From Scatophagus argus (Eukaryota > Chordata > Actinopteri > Scatophagidae): a DNA stretch of 64,000 nt. The stretch's first letter is position 1. Every line of letters starts with the position of its first letter. Position numbers and translations under genes: made by a program. Below the pieces are notes generated by a model. The model searched no databases and was not told the DNA's origin. It saw only the letters and a program-made list of their open reading frames with translations. Shown here piece after piece: positions 26,221 through 39,000 of the stretch. The stretch covers positions 14,708,501 through 14,772,500 of the forward strand of contig NC_058501.1 in NCBI RefSeq assembly GCF_020382885.2. The letters are read 5' to 3'.

Positions 26221-27809
26221 ATGTCTAGCCCGGGACCTGCGTCTGTGGGCTCGCAGGTCCATGCTGCAGCTGTTAATGGAGATAGGAGCACCCTCCTCAA
26301 ACTCGTCACAGGTGGGTATCACACAAAAGCCATCGGGTTTATTAACCACTTCAACTTCATCACATCGGTAGAAGACTGATTTCCTTGGGGAAGGTTCTTT
26401 CCTGAAATTGAAACAGGGACATTGCCGTCATATCCTATGCATCTTGTCTACTAGGCCGTTGTGATAGCCCAAACACCCAGGTTTCAACTCATATTAATAT
26501 GCAGTAATGTGCTACTTTATTGATTTTTTTTTATTTTTTTATAAGAAATGTTTCTTTGCATGTGCCCCCTCTGCGGAAAGGTCAGAGTACAGGGTCAGCT
26601 GCAGCAGTTGGTGGGAGTTTTTGGTTTTGTTATACAAAAATTTTGGCCATTTTGATATTTATTGTATAGGCAGAAATGTGGGTCTCGTTCAGGCATAGAA
26701 TAGAAACATCTGGCGAAAACTATGTGAAAAGCATTTAGTGGTCAATGCAAATTCTCTTAATATTCCCAAGGATTTTGCAGTAGTCACAGTATGTGATTAT
26801 GACTTCCACCTGCTGCGACTTAATTTAAAGAAATGGAAGTGGAATTTTTATTATGCTGAAGCAGTAAAAGACAGCATTTGAAGTACAAGGAGTTCATAAC
26901 ATATTCCATCACAAGCCACAGAACTGTGTCTGTTAGTACTGTGCGGTTAGCTGAAAATTCAACAACATATCGACCAAAATCTTCTCCACTCATGCTTACC
27001 CACTGGCTTAAACCTTCAGCTGTGCTTTTTTATGTATGTGTGTATGTGATGCAGCAGATCCCTCACTGCGGGACCGCGAGGACCAGTTTGGCCGGACCCC
27101 TTTGATGTACTGTGTGCTGGCCGACCGCCTGGACTGTGCAGAGATTTTGTTGAAGGCCGGAGCCTCGGTCAACAAGACCGACCACAGCCAACGCACCGCT
27201 CTGCACCTCGCCGCTCAGAAGGTTTGCATCCACAAATACACAAATGTATGACTTCACAAAAACTGACAAGTTGATGGATTTATGAAGGTGAAGTGAATAT
27301 GGAAACTAGGTGAGATCTCAGAGATGTTTAACAGCGGAGAAAGAAAGTTTGACAGTTCATAAGCTTCGGTGGGAAGCCAGTGCCCCCCAGTGGCTGCAGT
27401 TATGGCCTTAGGGCATGTTTGTGTGGGTGGGGTGGGGTGGGGTGGGGATTATAAATCAAGTGATTTGTAATCCTGCCACACAGATATTGTAATTATGAGT
27501 TTCACTTGCGTCCTTATGAATGAAGAATTCATGGAGAGAGTCCTGCTTCAAAGTATTTTGGCCACTGAAACCTCTGAAAGATGAAGAGCTTAATGTTTTT
27601 TTTTCCACTGCAGTCTAGACTGAGGAACAGTCATAGAAGACAGTGTGATGAGAACACCTCAAGGCAGAGCGGTTGTTTTCTCTCGAGGGCTGTAGAAGGG
27701 GAACAGAGGGATATGGTACTAATAATATGTCTTTACATCTCAGTTATTTGTTGTTGCCTTCTGTGTGCTGATGCAGGATCATCATATCATTGAAGAAAGA
27801 GAGGAGGTA

Positions 27810-27848
<39 letters not shown>

Positions 27849-29568
27849 GGGGGATACCAGTGATGGGAAGCCCTGTCTCTTTGACATCTGATCAATAAAT
27901 GGCTGAGACAGAGAGAGAGGCGAGGGATTACCGATCTAATTGGACTGAGTATAGGGAGGACGTGCGCACACACACACACACACACACACATACACATACA
28001 CTCTCTCTCTCTCTCTCTCTCCCTCTCACACACACACACACACTCACAGTCTAGATGCATGCTCACACACCAGATAGATCTGTCAGACTGTGGCTTTGTG
28101 GTCACAGGAAGGCAAATATACAAAACACGCATGTATACGAGCCTGCCCGTTGTGAACACGCACACACACTTCCTGTCTGGCGACAGCTGTTGCACAGTAC
28201 ATCGCCCGGTGGCCTGGCGGTGAGAGGCTGAGACCAAACTTGTGGATGATGATAATGATGATGATGATGGTGCTGATGATGTGGAGAGGATGACAGGCGG
28301 AGAGCCGCCTGTGTTTACTGTTTAACAGCTCATCCTGGACGCTGAACAGAGAGGCAGGAGGAACGAGCGAAGATGGATGACCTACGAATTGAACCAGACA
28401 AAGCTAAAAGCTTTGGGAGTCTGTCTGTGTGGGAGTGTGTGTGTCATTGCTGTTGGTTCATGACTAATATTGAGGAGAGTGGGTGATTTCAGAGCTAATT
28501 TTTACCACAGTTGTTTCGTGTCGCAGGGGAATGCGCGTTTCCTGAAGCTTCTGCTGTCCAGGCGTGCCAACTGGCTGCAGAAAGACTTAGAGGAGATGAC
28601 CCCGCTTCACCTGGCCACCCGACACCCCTCTCCAAAAGCTCTCGCCCTGCTGCTCAAACACATCGGACCTGGAGAGGTTGATACACAAGATAAGAACAAG
28701 GTACCACAGTACAGATGCACACAAATAAGTTGCTGGAAGATTGTTTGTCTTTCCAACTGTCCATAGTTTGTCCTCAGTCAGAAATCTGGGCGCCTAAGCA
28801 GAAACCTGCAAAGAGATAACAGACTGACTGATGACTGTTAGAAGTACAGTGAGGAATTTGAGGCCATGCACGCATCAGCAGAGAGAGGCACACTCACACA
28901 GCAGTCAACTAATAACAATCTGTGGCTTTGTACTGTGTTCTGCCGATAAGACCACAAACACACAGTCTCCTCTGTCTGTTGGAGCTGATGTGTATCTGAC
29001 ATCAGTAGTTACTTTTGTAATAATCCAATATGCATCATCATGTCAGATGACAGTGGTTTGAGCAAATCTCAGAATAGCTCAGTGGTCGTCGTGGAGGCAC
29101 GTATCTGAGTTACAATCTCGATGTTAGATCTTCAATATGAGCTTTGTGAAGGATGTTGCCCTCGAACTTCCTACGCACGTCAAAGTGGAAGAATTTTTTG
29201 AATGTAAACGGAAACCTCAAATCTGGTGTTGCAACAGTCTACCATCCATCATCCCTCTCTCCTCCTTTTCATCTCTCGCTCCCTCTTTCACTTCATTTCT
29301 TTACAGCAAACTGCTCTCCACTGGTCAGCGTTTTATAACCGACCGGAACATGTTCGCCTTCTGATCAAGCATGATTCCAACATTGGCATCCCAGACAGCG
29401 AGGGAAAGATTCCTCTGCACTGGGCAGCACACAGTCAGGAGCACAGCGCTACACAGACTGTCCGCTGTATACTGGTACACACACACACACACACTCTCAA
29501 GTGAATTTCTCATCATCATCATCATCCTTACCAATCAATCTGCATCTCTTTTTCTTTTCTACGGCTGT

Positions 29569-29604
<36 letters not shown>

Positions 29605-32600
29605 GGAGGCAGCTCCCACTGAGTCCCTATTGAACTGGCAGGACTATGAGGGACGGACCCCCTTGCACTTTGCTGTTGCAGATGGTAATGAGGCAGTGGT
29701 GGAGGTGCTGACGTCTTACGAAGGCTGTAATGTGACAGCTTATGATAACCTCTTCAGAACACCGCTGCACTGGGCGGCTCTGCTCGGTAGGTGGACACAC
29801 ACATCCTGTTTGGGACCTGCTGCGGGCTGAACGACGGCTACACACTGAAATGAAAGAATTCAGGCTATGTGGAAAATGAATTATTGTAAAACTTGTACAC
29901 TAGTTAGCTGAATCAAGTGTGAGATGGTGTTTTATTTAACTGTAGCCATGTTAACGCCATGGCTTTAGGGATGCTACTATTTTTCTGACCACCACTACCT
30001 TCCAGACTGAAATATCTCAGATGATTTGTAATGAAGTGAGCTAGACTGACCCTGACAATACAAATGGACATGCATTTTGCATTTTCCTTTGTCTACCAAC
30101 TACTCAAATGGCACGTTCACCCTTTCACACACACATTCGTACACTGATGGCAGTGCCCTGATTTTTTCCTCTGTTGCCAAGTGACATTTCCGTCGGCCTC
30201 AGCTGTATTTTGTGTTTAGCACCAACTGGCAAATGTTAGCATTCTAACTAAGATGGGACGTAAACTAAGATGGTATCCCAATTGACTTTAAACCTTGTCA
30301 TCAGGAACATGTTTGCATGTTGATGTTTGATCTCACTGAGCTGCTAACATGGTTTCAGACTATTAGTCGCACACAGTGGCTAATAATTGTGTAAACATTG
30401 GCATTTGTTTTTCTGCTTTTTAGTTTTGTAAAGTAAGCAATGACATCTCACAAATGTAAATATGTCTTTCTCAGGCCATGCCAGAATCGTCCACCTGCTG
30501 CTGGAGAGAAACACATCAGGCACCATACCCTCAGACAGCCAGGGAGCAACACCTCTGCACTACGGTGCTCAGAGCAACAATGCTGTGAGTCATATGCACT
30601 TACACACAAAGCTGGAAAACCTGCTGAGTCAGCCTGTTTAATAATAAACAATATTGCTGATGATATTGCTGACAATATTTACTTTGTTAAACTGCCTCCA
30701 TCCTGTATGTTCTGTATCCTAAAGTAAAGATATTCTTAAGAATTTGTATGCTTGTTTGTTCATTTTAAACCTAAACTTATATAATAACTTTAAAAAGAGT
30801 GTCAAGGAGGGCTTTGGCAGCCAAGCGGTAACAGTGCATGCCACATGGTCACATGGCCACAGTATTGCCGGTTCAGTTTCAATTGGCAGTCTTTGTTACA
30901 TGTCATACCAATCTCTCTCTCTCTCTTCATTTCCTGTCTTCCCCTTCACTGTCCAGTAAAGGCAAAAAGCCCTAAGCCCCAAAAAAGAGGATTTAATATT
31001 ATGTTTTATAAAGTTCTTTCCAGTTTGACCTGTAGTGGTTTCACCAATGACAGTGTGTGTATTTAGTTTATCGATTTGTCAGAAGTATAAAGCTGCCCAG
31101 TCGAATAGGATTACATGTATTTAGTCTCTTTACAAGGATCCCAGTTGAAGTAAATCTTTGACTTCTTTGTCTAATCCTTGTCGTGGTTGATTTAATGTGT
31201 CTCTTCTTGTAATTGCCAATAAACTAAACTAAAATTAATTGCCCATCCTTGTGTGTTTGGTTAGGAGACAGTGGGTGTGTTCTTGTCCCACCCATCTGTG
31301 AAGGATGAACCAGATCTGGAGGGGAGGACGGCCTTCATGTGGGCCGCTGGGAAGGGCAGCGATGATGTCATCTGCACCATGCTGGCCCTCAGCCCTCACA
31401 TTGACATCAACCTGGCTGACAAGTATGGAGGCACCGGTGAGCAGCTGAGAAACAAGAGGAGGAACTGCTTTGGCAACGCCTCTCATTAGCGTGACGACGA
31501 TAAATGCCCTGGTCAATGATGCTGTATACACACACACACACACACACACTTTTATCCCTGTTCTGCACATCTTTTCACTTGATTAGGCAAGGGCGGGTGA
31601 TATCACAGGGGATCCCCCCAAGGTGCTATAGAGACTGCGAGACCAAGGGAGAGAGGGAAGAGTTATTGTTAATAAAATCAGTGTGAGTTTGCTGAATAGA
31701 GTCCCACCACTACTAGCACTGTCCTCTGACACACACACATGTCTTACTGCCGCACTCTGACCCCCGGCGCTCTTTGGACGTATAATCTCCATGGCGATAG
31801 CCCCTCTGCTCAGCCAGGCGTTCATTGTTTATGCATGCATAATATGCAACGGTTGAGTCATGCTAATGAGATGGTGTGAAGGGCAGTGGAGCTGACTGGT
31901 GGCCCAGATCACTTCCATGCACTTGACTCTAGTGTGTACTGTCTGGCGGCTGCAGTGAGGGGAAGTGGGTGGAGGGGGCCACGAGCAGGCTTAAGCATAT
32001 TGCTCCTCATTAATTTTCCCTGTCTGTTTAACCCTCCATTGACCAGGCTTCACCCACAGCCCAGAGAGGAGCTGACATCAAGACGAGGGAGAAGCAGCGG
32101 GGGTGTTTATTGTCTGTTTAGATTATCTCAGGGTGTTTTTGTGTGTGTGTTCCCACAGCGCTCCATGCGGCCTCCCTGTCAGGCCATGTGAGCACAGTGA
32201 AGCTGTTGTTGGAGAAGGGAGCGATGGTCGACTCTCTTGATGTGATGAAGCACACGCCGCTGTTTCGCGCTTGCGAGATGGGACACAGAGACGTCATACT
32301 CACACTCATCAAAGGTGGGTACAGTTGGTAAATCTGAGCAAGTGTTTCAGCAGCTGAACGCTCTGTGTGTCAGTTCAGTGCCTTAACCGAGATGTAAATA
32401 TAAATATGAAGGTTCTGCACGCGTGGACCTGGTAGACGTGGATGGTCACACTGCTCTGCACTGGGCTGCTCTGGGAGGGAATGCAGAGGTCTGCCAGATA
32501 CTGATGGAGAATGGAATTAGTCCGAATGTGCAGGTATGGATTCACACAGTCAAAACACTACTTAAACATCCTGACAAAGCAGCTCAGGATGTTTAAATCC

Positions 32601-35600
32601 CCTTAAATACTGATCACTCACATTTACATGAGAAATGGGCCCAGATTGTCTGGGCTGTGCACCTCTTATCTCTTGTCCATCCACACTCCACGCCATCTGT
32701 GTGCTCCAGCAAATTATAGCAATATACATAACTATATATATATATACATTGATTTTTGTATGCACTCACATTTGCTTTGATTGGCAGCTGTAGCATCGTG
32801 TTTGTTTTGGCTACACCATCTATCAGCTAAACTGGGATTGTAGATTTGCCCCCATGAATTGAAAATGAGTTGCACGGCTTGAGTGGCATGTCCAATACGA
32901 ATCAAAGGATAAATGATGATAAATATGGAAATTAAAATGCACTGCTGCTATGAGCAGCTGAGTGTTAAATGAGGTTACGCTTCATATATATATACTGAGA
33001 TACTATTTTAATTGTTAAATATTTGACTTCCCCTGATCAGGACCAGGCAGGACGGACTCCTCTGCAGTGTGCTGCTTACGGTGGCTACATCACCTGCATG
33101 GCTGTTCTCATGGAGAAAAATGCTGATCCAAACATACAGGACAAGGAGGTAAAAATCTACTCATACATCCACAAATGCATATGTGAGCTTTTGGACACAA
33201 CTGTGGTTGAAATGGCTGCTCTTTTGTTATGGGTGCACAGGGACGGACTGCTCTCCACTGGTCATGTAACAATGGCTACCTGGACGCTGTCAAACTGCTA
33301 CTGGGCTACAATGCCTTTCCTAATCACATGGAACACACTGAGGAGAGGTGAGGACAGAGCCAGTCAAGAAGGAGGAACTGGAGGTGGAAGTAGAAGTGAG
33401 AAAACAGATGTATGAATGACCCTGGTGTTTTTTGTTGTGCAGGTACACCCCTCTGGACTACGCGCTGCTGGGGGGGCACAGCGAGGTGACTCAGTTCATG
33501 CTGGAGCACGGTGCTCTGTCCATAGCAGCCATCCAGGACATTGCTGCTGCCTCCATCCAGGCTGTCTACAAGGGCTACACCGTCCGCAAGGCCTTCAGGG
33601 AGAGAAAGCAGCTCCTCATGAGGCATGAGCAGCTGCGCAAGGATGCAGCCAAGTGAGAGTTGGGCGCACACACAAATACATACTTACACATTTGAGTGCA
33701 TGCAGAGCCACACAACTAGTGAAGCCTGTTGTTTTTTCTATTGCTGTATGATGCTCATGAGACTCTCGTAAATATCCCTCCTCCTATCACACAAAGATGC
33801 TTTTTGTGTTTTACATTTACATGCGCTGTGTTTGTCACTCCCTCCTCACACTCATTCTGTCCTAATTATCTGTCTCTGTCTTCTTTTCAGCCATAGAGGA
33901 ACAGTCACACTCTTTCCATATCTATCTTTCTCTCTGTCATCCCTGCACACACATAAATCTTCTCCCTGTCTCACTCTCTTCTGGCTTGTTCTCCTCTTGT
34001 CATTTGCTCACCATTCTCACCTTTATTCTGCCTTACACAATGTTTTGAGAGGCAAATTTGTTTTAAGAGGGCACAATGACATCAAGCCGGCAGATTTATT
34101 AACACGAAAGTCTTTTATTTAATGTTTTTCTTAAATAGTTCTTCATATATTCTATATTTTTTTTCCTGATAGAACTTTTTATTGATATCTCTCTTCATAA
34201 AATTTCCAGGTATTTCCAGGTATATAAACTCCACACGTTAGTTTTTTCCGGTTGGACCATCGGTGTTATCATGTTGCATTTCAGACAAAACTTAAAGCCA
34301 CGATTTGACCTGATGGCTTTTCCTTGTGTGCAGGAAACGAGAGGAAGAACAGCGGAGGAGAGAAGCTGTACGGAAAGTTTCTGTGGCCACTACAGAGAAA
34401 CGGAGGGTCTCTTTGGTGAGAATGGAGCAGGAAAAGACTTCATTAGTGAACATCATGGAGGACTTATCCATGAATGACTCGGTGGAGGAAACAAAGAAAT
34501 CATCCAAAGCTGAACACACTAAGAGCAAAGAGGAGAGACACAAAGGTACAAATGTGCAGGAATTCTTATACTATGATTTAACTTGCAGTATGAATTGATG
34601 TTTAGTGGGATGACAGTTAAATATTTTTAGTGTTACAAGCTGAAATGAACTGTTAGCCAAAACTGTATTCATTTTTCCTAACTAATCTAAGTGTCATGCT
34701 AATTCACATGAGGTGTGATATTGATAAATGCTCTTGTTTTTGTTCTTGTAGTAAAAAAAACTGAATTCACACAAAGCAGAAACATTTTGCACAAAACATC
34801 TTGTGCATCTGATTTTTCGTTTCTCTCACTAGCCCACAAGAGCAGATCCTCCAGAAGGAGTAAAGCAGCTGAACCGCATGAGCTTCCTGATGCTTTGAGC
34901 TGCCACTGTCACGTCACTGGTGACGCTGTGCCCGGTGCTCTCCAGACCACCAGGCTGAAGGAACTTCTCTCTCCTGCCAGCTGCAGCCAGCCACCCAGCC
35001 TCCAACCCCGACCCCCCTGCACGCCCAAAGTCAGGGAACGACCTTCCTCAATCACATGCACTCTGTCTGCAGCCGTCTCCGCGACAGACCAAACTGACAC
35101 TATTACCAGAGAATGCACTCCTGTAAAGCTAGGGGATGCTCACATGAGTGTGCAGACCTCCCCTGGCAAGACTGATGCCCACACCTCTCCACAAAAGCAC
35201 CGAAACCACAAGGAGCAGACTCCAGTAAAGGCCGCCACCAAAGACCAAACTCACACTCCCTCATTAAGAAGCAGTTCATCTGTAGACCACAAAAGCCCTT
35301 TGAGAAAGACTCAGTCTGGGCCACATGCCTCTATCTCAACACGCACACACAGGGAACACAACAAAGACCAGCACAGGATGAGGAGCGAGGCTGCACGCAT
35401 CATCCAGCGAGCTTGGCGAAGGTGAGTTAAAGCGTGTGTGCTTGTGTTTGTGCCTGGAGGTGAGTTCAGTAGCGGAGGCTTATCTGGCTGTGGGAGATTG
35501 GCAGTGCCATGTGGTGCCCACATGTGTCCTCTCCCACATACATGCCAGTCTGTTCTCATCTCTCCAATATCCCCACCCTCATGTTCGGTCTGGATGCCAT

Positions 35601-38381
35601 CAACACTTGAGCGGTGGGGGGGAGAGCGTGGGAGATGGGTGAGACAAGGAGGCAGGGGACAGACGGGCTATGATCTAGAGCCTTCATACTGGTTTAACAA
35701 GAGGCTAAAAGTTCAGCCGCACTGCTCTAATGGCTACCAGCAGCCTCTCTCTGCTTTTCTCTCCCTCGTACGCGCTCTGTGTTTCTCTTAGAGGCTGCCA
35801 GTCCGCTGCAGGAGGGCCTCTGTTTCCATTCAGCTTCACAATTATATTCTGTATGTGCTGCCTATTAACGGCCTTGAATAAACTCTGTTTACTCTGTTTA
35901 TCCTCACTGAGTATTAATGTGTGGACTTGCCAGCTTTAAGACCTTTGAACACTGTCTGAGATTTTTTTTTATTGAGTGGCGTGCTTGTGTGTGCACTGGC
36001 ATGAATGCGTGTCTGCAGGTTCTACGCACGCAGGCGGAGGAGAGAAGTGAAGAAGGCCTGCAAAGAGGTGGAGTTGAGTGAATCAAACCACGCCCATAAC
36101 AGGAAGAAGATGGAAGGCCGAGCTCAGCCCGCTAAACTGTCAGCGAGTAAGAGCTCAGTGCTGCAAAGTATCTATGGTGAGATCATTGTTCTGTTGTTTT
36201 TGAGGGTGGTGGTAGCGGTGGTGGTGGTGTATCAATATGTATATGACAACAACAAATGGTTTGAGAACTCCTCTGTGCAGTAGAGCTAAAAACGCATCAA
36301 TGAGTGACAGTGCTGCACTGACTTACATGTTCCTTTATTACAACTGACACAGTACTTTATGTTGAGTCAGTTCCACATCCTGCTGACATCCATTAAATAC
36401 ATGCTGGAGAAAGTCATCACCTTTTACTGCTATTTGAGTGACATTTGGCTTTTTTTGAGAATAAAACCATATGTTTAGATTTACATACTCAGTGGGAACA
36501 AATGTTGCCATGAACTCAGAAAATAGTGGCCTTTGGTCTTTAGATTGAGCATTGATGATAAGAAAAAAATAATCTCTAACGGTAAATCAGTTCTCAGTCA
36601 GAGCTTGTACTGTTTAGGCTGTGTGTAGATGTGCGATCTTTATTAAGTTGCAGCCTATGGAGAGCAATAGCAGCAGTTTCCAGCCCCACATTCTTTTAGT
36701 GTTGATTTATTTTTTATGATGGGAGCCTTTCAGTCTTCATCACAGATCTGTATTTCTGTTAACAGATTGAGGCTTTGTAGGATTAAAGGAGGAAGCTGGA
36801 AATCAGGATGGCTGTCATATGAGTGTAGAACATGCTGTAAGTGACTAACTCTGGGCACAGGAACTCGTGTAAATGTCTGGGTGATGCTTCACTCCACATA
36901 CCAGGACCAGTATCAGCCTGGTGGGCTGTGTGGAACCTCTGGTAGGGTTTCGCCCCACAGACAGGCCTGACCTTCATCACACATCACCAGGTGATGATGG
37001 GAGAATGGGCAGAAACCTTGCCGCGCCAAAACATACAAGCACGTACGAAGCCTCCGCTCACAGACAAACTCCTCGCTCCATCCCAACCTTCTGACGTGGT
37101 TTTCCCCTCCCCCTTCTCACCTCACCTCCTTCTTTCCCTCTCCTTCTCGCTCTCTGACAGTCCTGGCACTGTGAAAAGTTCAGAGCTGTCAGGGGGAATG
37201 TCAGACGACTGCGTAGAGCAATCTGCTAAACACACACACACACACACCCCAACATGGTGCCACACACAAAGTCATGAGACTCATTTTCACACTGCTTTTC
37301 TTCTGAGAAGTTGACAGACATTTGACACACAACTGGACTGGGTCACACTTTCTCCGTTAATCATCCTAAAGAATTTTTTCATCAGCTTATTTTATTATTA
37401 AAATAAATTATTATTAATATCTGTTCATGTATCTATGGCAGCACACATGGCGAGAACTGTATGTTATCACTTTGTGTGCAATTTTAATTGATGATTTTGA
37501 TTTTTTTAAACAATCTTACAGCCCTGCGGTTTAATTATTTATGTGTCCTGTGCTCTTCCAACACTAGACAATTACACATACATGTACACAAAACGGTGGA
37601 GAGCATTTCCAGACCCTGGCACTACCAGGCGTTTCTAGGTAACTATAAGTTACCTAGAAACTATTTTTAAGCTCTCTTACATGATTAAGTTCAAACATGT
37701 TGAAAGATTCTTCCTTTGTACTGCAGCAATACAAAATAATCCACAAAATAAATTTTACACATCAAAATCAGTGTGAAACTGCATTAAATCTGTTGAGTTA
37801 AGTCTTGTAGATTACCAGTATTTTAATTTTATTTTTAAAAAGTTGACACTTAGGCCCTAGTGAGGATCGAACTCACGACCCCTGGTTTACAAGACCAGTG
37901 CTCTAACCACTGAGCTATAGAGCCTATCTTAGGAAAGGTATGACATCATCACCTACAAAAAGACAACACCCTGGACAATCATTGGTGTGCACCAGTAACA
38001 GACGTGTCCTGACCTTTGTTATGTGGCAACAGCTGGTTGAAAACGTTCACAAGACGTACCTGAAGTCGAATGTTTTTCTTTGCCGTCCTTTAGGCAACTC
38101 TATGGCCAGACGTGGGCGTTCACTTCGGGGCTCTCAGTCTCAGATACTCCTGGACATGCCACTACGCACCCAGAGCCAGCGTAAGTACAAGTACATGCAC
38201 AGACATGCAGTTTTAATTAAGTCAAAGTCATTTAAATAAAAGTTCTTCATGTGCTTATTTTACAGTGAGCGGTATAGACTGTGTGCACCTGACAGAGGCA
38301 GTGAATCAAGCCAAGCAGTACTCCTACCACCTGAGACCACATAGTGCTGGACAGGGCAGCCGAGGCCGGGGAAAACACTGA
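26221..38381 (+). CDS. invs: Inversin (nephrocystin-2), complete
   Basis: Inversin marks the proximal 'inversin compartment' of the cilium, binds Dishevelled and shifts Wnt signalling from canonical to planar-polarity output; loss causes nephronophthisis type 2 and situs defects. Seventeen coding exons: 26221-26311, 27058-27221, 28527-28700, 29307-29474, 29606-29786, 30475-30584, 31265-31436, 32159-32314, 32412-32533, 33041-33148, 33241-33347, 33443-33652, 34334-34545, 34833-35421, 36019-36176, 38094-38180, 38266-38381. They join in frame to 974 residues (human 1065). The first two thirds are ankyrin repeats (GSQVHAAAVNGDRST, RTPLHFAVADGN, ALHAASLSGHVSTVKLLLEKG). An IQ motif follows (IQAVYKGYTVRKAFRER), then a basic/Ser-rich tail with a second IQ-like motif (RIIQRAWRRFYARRRR) and the conserved end around SSVLQSIYG. 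Exons 5 and 9 have atypical acceptors. Identity is certain; exon 14 may have an alternative 5' end. Confidence 0.97.
27425..27447 (+). other. G-quadruplex-type (GTGGG)n tract
   Basis: Five consecutive runs of three or four G separated by single T, the tightest form of G4 consensus. It is on the sense strand of invs intron 2, about 200 bases after the exon 2 donor, so it could form in DNA and in pre-mRNA. Confidence 0.85.
27813..27847. repeat. (GT)n microsatellite
   Basis: A perfect GT run of about 17 units in invs intron 2. Confidence 0.96.
27967..28044. repeat. (CA)n-(CT)n-(CA)n compound microsatellite
   Basis: CA, then TACACA units, then a CT run, then CA again. It lies in invs intron 2. 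Confidence 0.93.
29571..29602 (+). repeat. (TG)n tract forming the 3' end of invs intron 4
   Basis: About 16 TG units lying immediately before the acceptor of invs exon 5 (exon begins 29606 after tgaag). A short pyrimidine stretch (tttttcttttct) lies upstream of the tract instead of next to the AG. Confidence 0.95.
30812..30985 (+). mobile_element. tRNA-derived SINE
   Basis: Starts ggctttggcagccaagcggt, resembling an A-box of a tRNA-derived SINE head, followed by a decayed B-box-like ccggttcagtttcaat. The body contains gttacatgtcataccaatct, a CT run, and the tail cactgtccagtaaaggcaaa. These words match my memory of an abundant teleost SINE. It is inserted in invs intron 6, sense orientation. 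Confidence 0.7.
34752..34832 (+). other. Possible alternative 5' extension of invs exon 14
   Basis: An upstream AG (ttcttgtag ending at 34751) in the intron is followed by 81 bases with no stop in the exon 14 frame. Using it would add exactly 27 codons. The pyrimidine tract directly before 34833 is stronger, so that acceptor is taken as the main one. Confidence 0.3.
36177..38093. other. invs intron before penultimate coding exon
   Basis: A gene-poor 1.9 kb intron containing the antisense tRNA-Thr gene at 37852-37924, a CA run near 37231-37247, and otherwise AT-rich unique sequence. Confidence 0.75.
37852..37924 (-). tRNA. tRNA-Thr (anticodon TGT)
   Basis: On the minus strand this reads as a 73-nt cloverleaf. 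The 7-bp acceptor stem pairs ggctcta with tagggcc (one G-T pair), the D-arm contains tagctcagtggttagagca, the anticodon stem ctggt/accag encloses cttgtaa with anticodon TGT, and the T-arm contains gagttcgatcctc. It has no intron. The A-box (tagctcagtgg) and B-box (ggttcgatcc-like gagttcgatcc) are intact. A T-run ending the Pol III transcript lies just 3' (plus-strand A-run at 37836-37841). It lies antisense inside an invs intron. It looks functional rather than a SINE head because all stems pair and a terminator follows. Confidence 0.95.
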
Positions 38382-38954
38382 AACCACATATACACACACA
38401 TACACACACACCTCGTGCTCTTTGATGTTTTCTCAGCTGGTTGGCCGCCTTACTGCTATAGAATTACTACACACATTGTCCACTCATTGTGCCAAGCCTT
38501 CTAAAATTAAGCCATATGACATCAGAGCCATGACCTCACAGGGTGGGGTTAAGTCTACAGAAATGGTGTGTGTAAAAGATAACCTTTCATCCATTGTGGA
38601 AGGGAACACATACACACGGCTTGCCCCTCGTTCTCCATCGCTCTCGCACACACACTGAGATAACCTTTCCTCCTGTTGTGGAGAATGAGGCAGTCTATCA
38701 ACAGCCGGTCATACAGATAGCCCACCTGCAGTCCTGGACAGACACATACACATACACACACACGCACACACAGCTACACAGAGAGACTGGTCTCCTACTG
38801 CTTTCCCTCTCAAGAGAACTATGTATGAATTTCTTAACTATGCAGTTTTTATTTACTTTAACATGCATTTGCACAAAAATAATCCATATTGTGTAATTGT
38901 AGGTGTATACATACCTCAGCATTTGTTGGTTTTTATCGTTTTATAAAAAAAATT

Positions 38955-38960
38955 AATAAA
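38955..38960 (+). terminator. invs poly(A) signal (AATAAA)
   Basis: A canonical signal 574 bases after the invs stop. It faces the tex10 signal on the other strand 34 bases away. Confidence 0.7.
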
Positions 38961-38994
38961 AATTGACACAAAAGGCACTGCACTTGTGTTTAAC

Positions 38995-39000
38995 TTTATT
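38995..39000 (-). terminator. tex10 poly(A) signal (AATAAA on minus strand)
   Basis: TTTATT on the plus strand, 367 bases past the tex10 stop. Cleavage downstream of it would fall on, or within, the end of the invs 3' UTR. Confidence 0.65.

Noticed and set aside
27782-28237. 151-codon minus-strand frame in invs intron 2
   Set aside because: Made almost entirely of CA/CT microsatellite translation.
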